The notes: generated by a model from the sequence alone, not told the origin. A stretch of DNA of 36,170 nucleotides from an uncultured Lachnospiraceae bacterium (GCA_946629665.1 CAMOYC010000005.1:1-36170); one strand, 5' to 3'; shown: positions 17,656 through 27,222, numbered from the stretch's first letter. A program made the numbers and translations.

Positions 17656-18285
17656 TTATTCTCCACGATAATGTCTTCTCCAGTACTTCGCATGCTTTTT
17701 GCTCTTGTAGCAGGCCTCAACTTCGCTGGAGTTGCGGTTGCGGTGATAGCAGCGGTTTGCGTACTGAACGTCAAAATATCTCTTCTCACCGTTGATTCTC
17801 ACGTAGCACCAGTAATGGGAACTTCTGTGTGATCCACCGCCGGTAACATGGGTTCCATGACACATATGTGCTTCGTAACCGATGTGGTTAGCCAGGATAC
17901 AGAATACTTTAGACATTCCGTAGCAGGTTCCCTGTAACGTTCTTACATTCTTATATCTGTTGCGGAACTCAGAGCTGTAGGAAACACCAAGTACTGCAGC
18001 CTTAGCCTTTGTCTTGTTGATCTCTTTCTTGCTTACATGAACCTTTGTGCTTCCTGTGCTCCAGGAATATCTCATATGATGAACAAGGTACATATAGATA
18101 CGACGAAGTTTCTCTTCCTGAGTCATATCCTCATCAGAACATCTCTGGATGATCTTCTCAGCAACTGCGTTCGTTCTGGCATCTGTTGTGTAGATCAGCT
18201 TAGCTTCTGCATTGGCCTTCCCTGCAAAGAGAAGAGAAAACGTAAATACAAGTGACAATATTAATAACAAATAATTCTTTTTCAT
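17656..18285 (-). CDS. secreted transglutaminase-like protein
   Basis: Signal peptide MKKNYLLLILSLVFTFSLLFAGKANA; TLQGTCYGMSKVFCILANHIGYEAHMCHG...SHYWCYVRINGEKRYFDVQYA matches the Cys-His-Asp transglutaminase-like core. Confidence 0.8.
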   Translation of the reverse strand: MKKNYLLLILSLVFTFSLLFAGKANAEAKLIYTTDARTNAVAEKIIQRCSDEDMTQEEKLRRIYMYLVHHMRYSWSTGSTKVHVSKKEINKTKAKAAVLGVSYSSEFRNRYKNVRTLQGTCYGMSKVFCILANHIGYEAHMCHGTHVTGGGSHRSSHYWCYVRINGEKRYFDVQYANRCYHRNRNSSEVEACYKSKKHAKYWRRHYRGE

Positions 18286-18642
18286 AATTCAACCTCAATC
18301 ATTATATTAACAATTTGCGTTAAGCTCTGGGGATAATATAACACAGGTGAATTTGAAAATCAACAAATTATTAAATTTTCTGTAACATTTACCCTGTTTT
18401 CTGTAATAACTCATTCACACTTCTATAAAGATACCTGGTACCATTACAAAAGTCTTCTGACGAGATGCACAGTTTTGCTTTTTATTTCACAGACGAAACT
18501 ATACAACCTGCACATAATACCGTTTAATCCTTGTATTTATCCCAGTTAAAAATAACAAGATTGTTACTAATCCGGGAAATCGGGCCTTATTTTGGCCATT
18601 TTTTCAATATTGATCAGTTTGTCAAAATGTGCCGGGCAAACG

Positions 18643-19008
18643 CTATGCTTCTCTTATCTCTGTCACCTTGAAATCCAGTTTCTCAATGGTTTCCTTGATC
18701 CGGGATTCCGGCGTATCGTCGTAGACGTCAACCCGGGCCAGGTTCCTGGACAGTTTCACTTTGGCTACGACACCTTCCATCTGGTCTAAGTTCCTTTCGA
18801 TTCGGTTTTTGCAATTATCGCAGTGCATTCCCTCGATATGGACGATATACTGTTTTTTAGGTTTTCCGGCTATCTTTTTCCTGATCGGCTTTTCCTTTGG
18901 TCCGCCGCAGCAGGAGCCTTCACCTTTCATATGGGTTATGGTACTCCTGATGGCCGGGACCAGAATAAGGATCAGCACAAGGATTATGATAATGTTTTGT
19001 GTTCCCAT
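18643..19008 (-). CDS. membrane-anchored heavy-metal-associated (HMA) domain protein
   Basis: N-terminal TM helix; YIVHIEGMHCDNCKNRIERNLDQMEGVVAKVKLSRNLARVDVYD has the GMxCxxC motif of HMA domains. Confidence 0.88.
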   Translation of the reverse strand: MGTQNIIIILVLILILVPAIRSTITHMKGEGSCCGGPKEKPIRKKIAGKPKKQYIVHIEGMHCDNCKNRIERNLDQMEGVVAKVKLSRNLARVDVYDDTPESRIKETIEKLDFKVTEIREA

Positions 19009-19060
19009 AGATCAGCTGCCTCCTATAATAATCTGACAATCTGACAATCCGGTTATCAGA

Positions 19061-19096
19061 TAAAATGCAGGCAACCGGGATCCCCGATCGCCTGCA
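19061..19096 (-). terminator. probable terminator between FeoB-associated gene and HMA gene
   Basis: TGCAGGC ... GCCTGCA stem, followed on the minus strand by ATTTTATC. Confidence 0.5.
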
Positions 19097-19105
19097 CCAA
19101 TTTAA

Positions 19106-19306
19106 TCACTTCGAACTTTTCTCTTCCGGAGACCCACAGGTCATCTTTCCGGCTTTAGCCTTGCTGCAATTGCCTGCCATGGGGCAGCCAATGCACCTCG
19201 TGCCTTTCTTTTTCTCTTTATAAATGTAGTAACATGCAGCCCCCACCATACATACGATGGCCAGGATCGCTATCATATTTGCCAGGATTACCTGCATCGT
19301 GTTCAC
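19106..19306 (-). CDS. FeoB-associated Cys-rich membrane protein
   Basis: 66 aa; one TM helix followed by KKKGTRCIGCPMAGNCSKAKAGKMTC, immediately downstream of feoB. Confidence 0.85.
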   Translation of the reverse strand: MNTMQVILANMIAILAIVCMVGAACYYIYKEKKKGTRCIGCPMAGNCSKAKAGKMTCGSPEEKSSK

Positions 19307-19360
19307 CTCACTTCTTTCATATTATATCATAGATATCGCAGTAAGGCTCACTTTTCCTGA

Positions 19361-21358
19361 TCAGTTGGTTTTCAGTTCGTATTCCGCTACCATCTTCGCC
19401 TGGTTAGCCTTGATCAGATAAACGATCACCCCTGCAAATACTGCGATTGCGATCAGTCCCGGAAGGAATCCTGCTCCCAGGGATCCTGTTGTGATCAGGG
19501 TACCGATCTGGTATACCAGATATCCAACGGTGAATCCGGTTGCCAGCTGCAGGGCAATTGCACCCCAGAGCCACTTGGCAGATTTCATCTCGGAGTTCAT
19601 GGCACCGAGCGCTGCAAAGCAAGGCGGTGTGTAAAGATTGAACATCAGGTAGGCAAGCGCTGCAACCTTAGTGATCTGCATTGCTGCCATAACGGCATTT
19701 CCTTCGCCAACTAATGCGAGTTCATCAGGGTCAATGAAGTTTGTAAGCGCATAAACGGTTGCGATCGTGCCGACAACATTCTCCTTCGCGATAAATCCTG
19801 TGATAGCTGCTGCTGCAAGCTGCCAGGATGCGATACCGATCACAGGGATCAGCAGGTAGGAGAAAGGTCCTGCGATGCTCGCAAGGATAGAAGTGCTCTC
19901 CGCACCCTCTGCAACGGGCTGGAAGGACCAGTTGAAGGTCTGCATGATCTGAACGACCGTATTACATACAAGGATGACTGTACCGGCTTTTACGATGTAA
20001 GCCTTACCTCTTTCCAGCATGGACTTGATAGCAAATGTAATGCTGGGAGCCTTGTATTCGGGAAGCTCAATGATGAAGAAAGATTTTCTGTATTTCATGC
20101 CGGTGATCGCCTTGACCAGCAATGCGCCAAAAAGGATCAGCACGATACCAAGCACATAGCAGAAGAAGCCGATAAACCTGGACTCAGGAAAAAATGCTCC
20201 GGCAAACAATGCGATGACCGGAAGTTTCGCACCGCAGGGCATAAAAGTTGCCAGCATCGCTGTGGACCGTCTCTCCCGCTCATTCCGGATGGTACGGCAG
20301 GCCATGATCGCAGGGATACCGCAACCGGTTCCGATGATCATAGGGATAACGGACTTTCCGGAAAGACCAACTCTCTTAAAGATGGGATCCAGAACGACCG
20401 TTGCCCTGGACATGTAACCACAGTCCTCAAGCAGGGCGATCAGGAAATACATTACCATAACGAGGGGCAGGAAGCCCACTACCGCACCGACACCGCCGAT
20501 GATACCATCTACCAGCAGAGCGTAGAGGAGTGGGTTCGCGTCAGCCATCTGCTCGCCGACCCAGCCCTGGAATGCCTCGATCCAGCCTACCAGGATATCC
20601 GCCAGCCATGTTCCTACAGTGGTCTGGGAAATATAGAATACAACCCACATGATAGCCGCGAAAATGAATATGCCAAGGATCGGATTGGTCACAATCGCAT
20701 CAATCTTGTCGCCAACGTTCTTTTCCTTGGTGAGGACCTTGCGGACCTCAACTTCTTTTACGATTCCGTTCACAAACTCAAAGCGCTTTCTGTCAGAAGC
20801 CTCTACAGCAGCCTTGTCGTGAAGGTCCACATTTCCTTCATCATAAGGGGCCTTCTGTCCTGCTCCCTCAAGAGCTGCCGCTGCACTGATACACTCTTTA
20901 ATGCCGCTGTCTGTCGTGGAAACTGTCTTGATCACGGGGCAGCCAAGCTTCTCGGAAAGCTGCTTCTCATTGATGGTGTTCCCCTTCTTATCATTGATAT
21001 CGCTCTTGTTCAGAGCCACAACAACAGGAATACCCAGTTCCAGAAGCTGCGTTGTAAAGAATAAGCTTCTGCTTAAGTTGGTCGCATCCACAATATTAAT
21101 GATGGCATCCGGATGCTCATTTCTTACATAGCCGCTGGTAATACTTTCTTCAGAAGTAAATGGTGACATGGAGTAAGCACCCGGAAGGTCAACTGCAATG
21201 ATCTCCTTCCCGGTTTCATTGTAATTCTTTTTGATCGGACTTTCTTTCTTGTCCACAGTAACACCGGCCCAGTTACCAATCTTCTCATTGCGACCGGTCA
21301 GCGCATTATACATAGTGGTCTTGCCACTATTTGGATTTCCCGTAAGCGCGATTCTCAT
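19361..21358 (-). CDS. feoB: ferrous iron transport protein B
   Basis: 665 aa; MRIALTGNPNSGKTTMYNALTG, VDLPGAYSMSPFTSEE, ALNKSD, GCGIPAIMACRTIRNERERRSTAMLATFMPCGAKLPVIALF. Confidence 0.97.
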   Translation of the reverse strand: MRIALTGNPNSGKTTMYNALTGRNEKIGNWAGVTVDKKESPIKKNYNETGKEIIAVDLPGAYSMSPFTSEESITSGYVRNEHPDAIINIVDATNLSRSLFFTTQLLELGIPVVVALNKSDINDKKGNTINEKQLSEKLGCPVIKTVSTTDSGIKECISAAAALEGAGQKAPYDEGNVDLHDKAAVEASDRKRFEFVNGIVKEVEVRKVLTKEKNVGDKIDAIVTNPILGIFIFAAIMWVVFYISQTTVGTWLADILVGWIEAFQGWVGEQMADANPLLYALLVDGIIGGVGAVVGFLPLVMVMYFLIALLEDCGYMSRATVVLDPIFKRVGLSGKSVIPMIIGTGCGIPAIMACRTIRNERERRSTAMLATFMPCGAKLPVIALFAGAFFPESRFIGFFCYVLGIVLILFGALLVKAITGMKYRKSFFIIELPEYKAPSITFAIKSMLERGKAYIVKAGTVILVCNTVVQIMQTFNWSFQPVAEGAESTSILASIAGPFSYLLIPVIGIASWQLAAAAITGFIAKENVVGTIATVYALTNFIDPDELALVGEGNAVMAAMQITKVAALAYLMFNLYTPPCFAALGAMNSEMKSAKWLWGAIALQLATGFTVGYLVYQIGTLITTGSLGAGFLPGLIAIAVFAGVIVYLIKANQAKMVAEYELKTN

Positions 21359-21381
21359 AGTCTTTCCTCCTTTGTTGCATG

Positions 21382-21594
21382 TTATATCATGATCGCAGAT
21401 GCCAGCTCACGGTCGATGTTGTAGCGAGCGTCTTTAATAGAAACTACAAGATTTCTTTTCTTATCTACTACCGTGATGCTCTCACCACTGTAGCAACCGA
21501 GTGAGAAAAGAAAACTTTCCATCTCTTCATCTCCCTGTGTATCTACATCCTTGATGATATAGTCTTTCCCTAATTCTGCTTCATTTAATGTCAT
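21382..21594 (-). CDS. feoA: ferrous iron transport protein A
   Basis: MTLNEAELGKDYIIKDVDTQGDEEMESFLFSLGCYSGESITVVDKKRNLVVSIKDARYNIDRELASAIMI; directly upstream of feoB. Start shortened from the track's 21657. Confidence 0.9.
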   Translation of the reverse strand: MTLNEAELGKDYIIKDVDTQGDEEMESFLFSLGCYSGESITVVDKKRNLVVSIKDARYNIDRELASAIMI

Positions 21595-21684
21595 TTTTTT
21601 CCCTTTCATCATTTGACCATCAAAATTATATGTCGCAAACCCAAGTTTTATAAACATACCTTAGTTATATGTAGCATATATTAG

Positions 21685-21698
21685 TTAGCATTCTCTAA
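21685..21698. promoter_or_regulatory. candidate metal-regulator operator TTAG-N6-CTAA upstream of feoA
   Basis: TTAGCATTCTCTAA; inverted-repeat half sites also found at 28525-28540. Confidence 0.45.
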
Positions 21699-21752
21699 TC
21701 TGTATTATAAGAATAAAACTTAAAGGAAAAAATGTCAAGCAGTAATAATTGT

Positions 21753-22859
21753 TCAGGAAATATTTTTTTTATTTCCCATCGTTTCAATGCGAAGGGCGAA
21801 ATAAAGAAGGGACGCCTCCCGAAAGCGCCTGGGGTCAAGACCACATCGCTCCCGGATACGTTTCAATTGATATTGAACCGTATTGACATGAAGGAAACAC
21901 TTTTCCGCTGTCTTTTTCAGGGACATTTCACATGCAAAATAGAGATGAAGCAGGTTCCGGTCCGCCTCATCCAGGCCGGCAAGGCATTTTTGAAGGTAGG
22001 CACTGGCAGCTGCTTCTGAAATACTGCCGATCAGGATTTCCAGCCTCATGGACTCATACAAGGCAAAGTTCTCTCCCACCTCCAGACTCTGGATCGCCAG
22101 TCTCGCCGCCTGATAGGACAGATCCTGCCGGGTCAGTGTCCTCGCGGATCCGATACCGATCCGGATATCCCCGGGCCAGTCGCCGGCCAGCTTCCTCAGG
22201 GCCTGCTCCCACCGAACAACTTCGCGCTCTTTCACGAGAAGAATGTACTCGTTTGGAAACTGATAACCATACAGGCACTTTCCGCATCTTCTCACAACAT
22301 CCTGGACTGCTGCTTCAATGGCAGCCAGCGGGTGCTCCTGTCCTTCCTGCAGCTGGACGATCATGGTCCGCCACTCTTCTGACCGGTCTGACAGGCCGTT
22401 TCTCTCCAGGACTTCCGCCACAAAGGGAGCGGTTACGGCCTCGCGGCTGATCAGAGCCCGAACCAGGTATCCCGTTTGCGTGCGGGTATCATAATTCCTG
22501 GAATCAATTTCATGTTCCCGCAGCAGCAGGAGGGTGATCCGCTGTGCCAGGTCGGCATATTTCTCCACCTCCTCCGGAACTCCTGTGATCCCGATAACTG
22601 CCACTGTACTTCCATGAAACCGGATAGGCATGTTGATCCCATGGCGCAGATCCCGTTCCGGATCGTCTTTTTCGATAGCTACAATCTTGTCATGACGGGC
22701 AGCTTCATGCCCTCCGACATGGTAACCTCCGACCCGGGCCGGGTCTGTACTGGCACTGATGCGCCCATGGATATCAATAAAATTAATATCATGCCGGCAA
22801 ATGGTCTTTAATGTGTCTACAATCTGCTGAGCCAGCTGGGGACGTACTATTTCAGGCAA
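21753..22859 (-). CDS. cdaR: CdaR-family (sugar diacid recognition) transcriptional regulator
   Basis: 368 aa; N-terminal diacid recognition block AQQIVDTLKTICRHDINFIDIHGRISASTDPARVG...KYADLAQRITLLLLREHE; C-terminal PucR-type HTH CEMSLKKTAEKCFLHVNTVQYQLKRIRERCGLDPR. Divergent from a glycerate kinase gene. Confidence 0.9.
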   Translation of the reverse strand: MPEIVRPQLAQQIVDTLKTICRHDINFIDIHGRISASTDPARVGGYHVGGHEAARHDKIVAIEKDDPERDLRHGINMPIRFHGSTVAVIGITGVPEEVEKYADLAQRITLLLLREHEIDSRNYDTRTQTGYLVRALISREAVTAPFVAEVLERNGLSDRSEEWRTMIVQLQEGQEHPLAAIEAAVQDVVRRCGKCLYGYQFPNEYILLVKEREVVRWEQALRKLAGDWPGDIRIGIGSARTLTRQDLSYQAARLAIQSLEVGENFALYESMRLEILIGSISEAAASAYLQKCLAGLDEADRNLLHLYFACEMSLKKTAEKCFLHVNTVQYQLKRIRERCGLDPRRFREASLLYFALRIETMGNKKNIS

Positions 22860-22947
22860 ATCACTCTCTCCCTTCTATATATTATCTCTATTATTATTAT
22901 CTCTAATAAAATTCATATTCTTAAACAGCATTTTATTGTTATATATA

Positions 22948-23024
22948 ATATATCAAAATCATGTTGGAAATGCTACTATTGATATATCAAATGAAGTTGC
23001 AATCAATACAAGCTATATATCAAA
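22948..23024. promoter_or_regulatory. three phased direct repeats ATATATCAAA in the divergent cdaR/glycerate kinase promoter region
   Basis: ATATATCAAA at 22948, 22982 and 23015 (spacing 34 and 33 bp); the middle copy sits in the perfect palindrome TTGATATATCAA. Confidence 0.55.
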
Positions 23025-23057
23025 TCAAGATTTACAACGGTAAAGGAGGCAGGAGCT

Positions 23058-24200
23058 ATGAAATTTTTATTTGCATCGGACTCATTTAAAGGAACCCTGT
23101 CCAGTGAGCAGACGGTTCAGCTGCTGGCAAAAGCAGCAAAGGAAGTGTTCGGAGAGATCGAATACAGCGGCGTGCCGGTAGCCGACGGCGGAGAAGGTAC
23201 TACCGACGCAGTTGTCACTGCAGAAAACGGAGAGTGGATCGAGACAGAAGTTTGCGGACCATTGATGGAAACGATAACAGCAAGATATGGCAAGCTGGAT
23301 GAGAACAGGGCGGTGATCGAAATGGCGGCGGCTTCCGGACTCCCCCTTGTTCCCATCGACAAACGTAATCCCCTTCGTACCACCAGCTATGGCACCGGCG
23401 AGCTGATCCGCCACGCCCTTGACCAGGGGTTCAAGGATATTTCCATCGCCATCGGGGGCAGCGCTACCAATGACGGCGGCATGGGCTGTGCCCGGGCACT
23501 GGGCGTACGCTTTCTGGATTCCGAAGGCCACGAACTGGAAGGCCGTGGAGAAGATTTAGAGAAAGTATCCACTATCGACGTCTCTGACCTGGATCATCGT
23601 ATCGCCGGAAGCAAGATTACTGTCATGTGTGATGTCACCAACCCCCTGTGCGGCGAAAATGGTGCGACCGCAACTTTCGGGGCGCAAAAGGGTGCAACTC
23701 CGGAGATCCAGGCCCGGCTGGAAGCCGGCATGGTAAATTATCGGGATGTGATACGCAGGCAGTTTGACATTGATCCGGACTCCATCAAGGGTGCGGGTGC
23801 AGCCGGCGGTCTGGGAACAGCCCTCATGGTATTCCTCGGAGGTGAAATGAAATCCGGCATCGACACGGTTCTTGACCTGATCGACTTTGACAAAAGGCTG
23901 GAAGGCACAGACCTGGTTGTAACCGGAGAAGGCCGAACAGATTGGCAGAGCTGCTTTGGAAAAGTAATGCAGGGGGTCGGCGAACGGGCTGAAAAAAAGG
24001 GTGTGATCGCAGTTGGACTCAGCGGCTCGCTTGGACGTGACGCGGACCGGATTTTTGACCATGGCATCGCATCTCTGATGACCACTGTAGATTCACCGAT
24101 GCCGCTGGAAGAGGCCCTCAGACGGGCAGAAGAACTGTATTATCTTGGTGCTGTGCGCATGTTCCGCTTCATCAAAGCAGGCATGGACTTGAATAAATAA
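23058..24200 (+). CDS. glycerate 2-kinase
   Basis: 380 aa; FLFASDSFKGTLSSEQ, VPVADGGEGTTDAVV, AIGGSATNDGGMGCARALG, GAGAAGGLGTALMVFLGGEMKSGID, VVTGEGRTDWQSCFGKV. Confidence 0.96.
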   Translation: MKFLFASDSFKGTLSSEQTVQLLAKAAKEVFGEIEYSGVPVADGGEGTTDAVVTAENGEWIETEVCGPLMETITARYGKLDENRAVIEMAAASGLPLVPIDKRNPLRTTSYGTGELIRHALDQGFKDISIAIGGSATNDGGMGCARALGVRFLDSEGHELEGRGEDLEKVSTIDVSDLDHRIAGSKITVMCDVTNPLCGENGATATFGAQKGATPEIQARLEAGMVNYRDVIRRQFDIDPDSIKGAGAAGGLGTALMVFLGGEMKSGIDTVLDLIDFDKRLEGTDLVVTGEGRTDWQSCFGKVMQGVGERAEKKGVIAVGLSGSLGRDADRIFDHGIASLMTTVDSPMPLEEALRRAEELYYLGAVRMFRFIKAGMDLNK

Positions 24201-24215
24201 GGGGAGGATACTGTC

Positions 24216-25475
24216 ATGTATGATTTTACTACTTTAGGAGCCATCGCCGGTCTGGCGATTGCCATCGTGCTTATTATTAAGAAGGTACATCCGGCCTACA
24301 GTCTGATCCTCGGCGCCCTGATCGGCGGTATCATCGGCGGCGGAGGGCTGACCACCACTGTGGACACCATGGTATCCGGGGCCCAGAGCATGATGTCCTC
24401 CGTCCTGCGTATCATGACCTCCGGTATCCTGGCCGGGGCGCTGATCAAAACAGGATCTGCCCAGAAGATCGCGGAAACGATTGTCGATAAAATGGGAGAA
24501 AAGCTGGCACTTGCAGCAATCGCCCTGGCAACCATGATCATCTGTGCCGTGGGTGTCTTCGTTGACATCTCCGTCATCACCGTGGCGCCCATCGCTCTGG
24601 CAATCGGCAAACGGGCAAACCTGAATAAGCAGTGTCTGCTGCTGGCCATGATCGGCGGAGGCAAAGCGGGTAATATCATTTCTCCAAACCCCAACACGAT
24701 CGCTGCTTCAGAAGCCTTTGGTGTAGACCTGACTTCCCTGATGCTGAAAAACCTGGTTCCCTCCCTGTTCGCCCTGGCTATGGCGATCCTGCTGGCTTCC
24801 TTCCTTTCCAGAAAAAGAAATGGCCTCGAAGTCGCAGAAAGCGATGTCGAGACCAGTGAGGCGGCATTGCCGGGATTCCTCCCTGCCATTGTAGGTCCTC
24901 TGGTAGTTATTATTCTTCTTGCATTGCGTCCGATCGCAGGGATTGCCATCGATCCGCTGATCGCCCTTCCGGCAGGCGGCCTGGTTTGTATGCTGGTTAC
25001 CGGTAACATCAGGAACCTGATCTCTATCACGGAGTTCGGCCTTTCAAAAGTGGTCGGTGTATCTATCCTGCTGATCGGTACAGGTACCATTGCCGGAATC
25101 ATTAAAGCTTCCGCACTGCAATATGATGTGATCTCGCTCCTGGAAGCACTCAACATGCCGGCTTTTGTTCTGGCACCTCTGGCTGGTATCCTCATGGCCG
25201 GCGCGACCGCTTCCACTACTGCAGGCGCTACGATCGCCGCCCAGACCTTTGCTCCGACCCTGCTCTCCCAAGGCGTTCCCGCACTGGCTGCAGCTGCCAT
25301 GGTACATGCCGGCGCAACGGTGGTGGATTCCCTGCCACATGGCTCCTTCTTCCACGCTACCGGTGGCAGCGTCAACATGAGTATCAGCGAGCGTATGAAA
25401 CTAATCCCATTTGAAGCATGTGTCGGCCTGACCGCAACACTGATGAGCGTGATCATGTTTCTGATCCTTGGCTAA
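24216..25475 (+). CDS. GntP family permease
   Basis: 419 aa, highly hydrophobic; GGGKAGNIISPNPNTIAASEAF and AAAMVHAGATVVDSLPHGSFFHATGGSVNMSISERMKLIP are GntP signatures. Confidence 0.93.
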   Translation: MYDFTTLGAIAGLAIAIVLIIKKVHPAYSLILGALIGGIIGGGGLTTTVDTMVSGAQSMMSSVLRIMTSGILAGALIKTGSAQKIAETIVDKMGEKLALAAIALATMIICAVGVFVDISVITVAPIALAIGKRANLNKQCLLLAMIGGGKAGNIISPNPNTIAASEAFGVDLTSLMLKNLVPSLFALAMAILLASFLSRKRNGLEVAESDVETSEAALPGFLPAIVGPLVVIILLALRPIAGIAIDPLIALPAGGLVCMLVTGNIRNLISITEFGLSKVVGVSILLIGTGTIAGIIKASALQYDVISLLEALNMPAFVLAPLAGILMAGATASTTAGATIAAQTFAPTLLSQGVPALAAAAMVHAGATVVDSLPHGSFFHATGGSVNMSISERMKLIPFEACVGLTATLMSVIMFLILG

Positions 25476-25497
25476 ATCCTGTTGCGATACGGAGGAT

Positions 25498-26637
25498 CTA
25501 TCGGGAAAGAGAAACCACTGCTTCCACTTTATCCGTCATAGGAAACTGGTCCACCGGCTGGATCATCTTCACCCGGTAACCACCCGATGTCAGATGCTTT
25601 AAATCTCTTGCCAAAGTCTCCGGATTGCAGGAGATATACACAACTCTCTCCGGCTTCAGTTTAAGCAGGGCATTCAGGAACTTTTTATCGCTTCCTGCCC
25701 GGGGCGGATCCATGAAGACCACTTCTGCCTCCTGGCCCTGCGCTGCCATGCCGACCATAAATTCTCCGGCGTCCGCTTCCACAAAGCGGACGTTTTTTAT
25801 TTTATTACGTCTGGCGTTTGCGATAGCATCTCTCACTGCTTCTTTGTTCAGCTCTGCGCAGATGACCTCCCGGGCTCTGTCGCTGGCAGTGATTCCAATG
25901 GTACCGATCCCGCTGTAGGCATCGATCACCCGCTCCCGGCCACTCAGACCGGCATAGTCCATGGCGGTCTGATAGATAACCTCCGTCTGAATGGAATTGA
26001 TCTGATAAAATGACTTGGGTGAAATACGGTATATCTTTCCGCAAAGCCGGTCCTCGATGTAGCCCTTCCCATAGAGGACCTGATTCCTGTCTCCAAGCAC
26101 CATGCTGGTTGACCGGTTGTTGATATTCTGGACGATGGTGGTGATCTCCGGATATTGTTTTCGAAGCGCTTTAACAAAGTTATTTTTTGACGGAAATACC
26201 GGAGTGGAGGTGACCAGGACTACCATCACCTGGCCGCTGGCATGTCCGCACCGGATCAGGATATGCCGCAGAAAACCCTGGCCGGTATCCTCATTATAAG
26301 GCCGCATTTTGAAGGATCTCATCATTTCCGCGATCCCCCGCATGATCCTGTCTGCGGTCTCATTTTCGATCAGGCAGTCATCCACCCGGATCACCCGGTG
26401 GCTCTTCGCTTCATAGATGCCGGTAAAACAGTTGCCCCGCCTGTCTGACGCCACGACCCCGTGGACTTTATTCCGGTAGCGCCAGGGATCTTCCATCCCG
26501 ATGATCGGCTTCACCTTTCCAAAGGGGGCTAAAAGATCCTCGATCCATTTCTGCTTCTTAACGAGCTGGTCCCGGTAGGGCACCGAAACAAACTGGCAGC
26601 CACCACATTTTTTCTGATAAGGGCATTTTCTTTCCAT
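25498..26637 (-). CDS. 23S rRNA (uracil-5-)-methyltransferase, RlmD/RumA-type
   Basis: Start MERKCPYQKKCGGCQF at 26637; FYQINSIQTEVIYQTAMDYAGLSGRERVIDAYSGIGTIGI, VFMDPPRAGSDKKFLNAL, VVYISCNPETLARDLKHL. Confidence 0.93.
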   Translation of the reverse strand: MERKCPYQKKCGGCQFVSVPYRDQLVKKQKWIEDLLAPFGKVKPIIGMEDPWRYRNKVHGVVASDRRGNCFTGIYEAKSHRVIRVDDCLIENETADRIMRGIAEMMRSFKMRPYNEDTGQGFLRHILIRCGHASGQVMVVLVTSTPVFPSKNNFVKALRKQYPEITTIVQNINNRSTSMVLGDRNQVLYGKGYIEDRLCGKIYRISPKSFYQINSIQTEVIYQTAMDYAGLSGRERVIDAYSGIGTIGITASDRAREVICAELNKEAVRDAIANARRNKIKNVRFVEADAGEFMVGMAAQGQEAEVVFMDPPRAGSDKKFLNALLKLKPERVVYISCNPETLARDLKHLTSGGYRVKMIQPVDQFPMTDKVEAVVSLSR

Positions 26638-26654
26638 GGGAATCCTTTCTCTCC

Positions 26655-26684
26655 AAAAAGGCCGCCGCATAAAATGCGACGGCC
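26655..26684 (-). terminator. intrinsic terminator downstream of mscL
   Basis: Minus strand GGCCGTCGCAT TTT ATGCGGCGGCC TTTTTGG. Confidence 0.8.
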
Positions 26685-26709
26685 GGTTATCACCTGGTTC
26701 TGAAATAAA

Positions 26710-27123
26710 TTAAAGATCAGATGTACAGAACGGGCAGCGTGTTGCTTCGATATTCACCTCGGACTTGCATCTCGGGCAAATCTTTGTGGTCGGTGCTTCC
26801 GGCTCTTCCTCTGCTTCCTGTACAACGATAGAACGAGCTTTGTTCAAGGCCTTGATGATCATAAATAATACAAAGGCGATGAGCAGGAAGTTAATGATAG
26901 CGCTGATAAACTTACCATATGCGATCACTGCGGTCCCTACTTTGATGCTGAGCTCGTCCACGCCATGACCGCCACCGATCACGCCGATGATCGGCATGAG
27001 GATATCCTCTACCAAAGAGGTAACGATCGCTGTGAATGCGCCACCGATGATGATACCAACAGCCATGTCCATGACACTGCCTTTGGAAATGAACTCTTTG
27101 AATTCCTTAATAAAACTTCCCAT
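26710..27123 (-). CDS. mscL: large-conductance mechanosensitive channel with C-terminal zinc ribbon
   Basis: Start at 27123; MGSFIKEFKEFISKGSVMDMAVGIIIGGAFTAIVTSLVEDILMPIIG; C-terminal CPRCKSEVNIEATRCPFC. Confidence 0.95.
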   Translation of the reverse strand: MGSFIKEFKEFISKGSVMDMAVGIIIGGAFTAIVTSLVEDILMPIIGVIGGGHGVDELSIKVGTAVIAYGKFISAIINFLLIAFVLFMIIKALNKARSIVVQEAEEEPEAPTTKICPRCKSEVNIEATRCPFCTSDL

Positions 27124-27222
27124 AGTACTACTTCCTTTCTTAATATATCCTGCAAATAAATTATAATTATTTGTCAATATTACTATAAAGGAGCTTCCTT
27201 CCGGTGTCAAGTGTCAGACAAG

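Noticed and set aside
18300-18640. AT-rich 340-bp intergenic region as an ncRNA or CRISPR leader candidate
   Set aside because: No direct repeats, no stable hairpin with T-tract and no ORF; nothing beyond ordinary AT-rich intergenic DNA.
24296-25456. 386-aa minus-strand ORF overlapping the GntP permease gene
   Set aside because: Antisense shadow ORF: low-complexity, Ser/Ala/Arg-rich translation with no family resemblance, while the plus strand encodes an unmistakable GntP protein.
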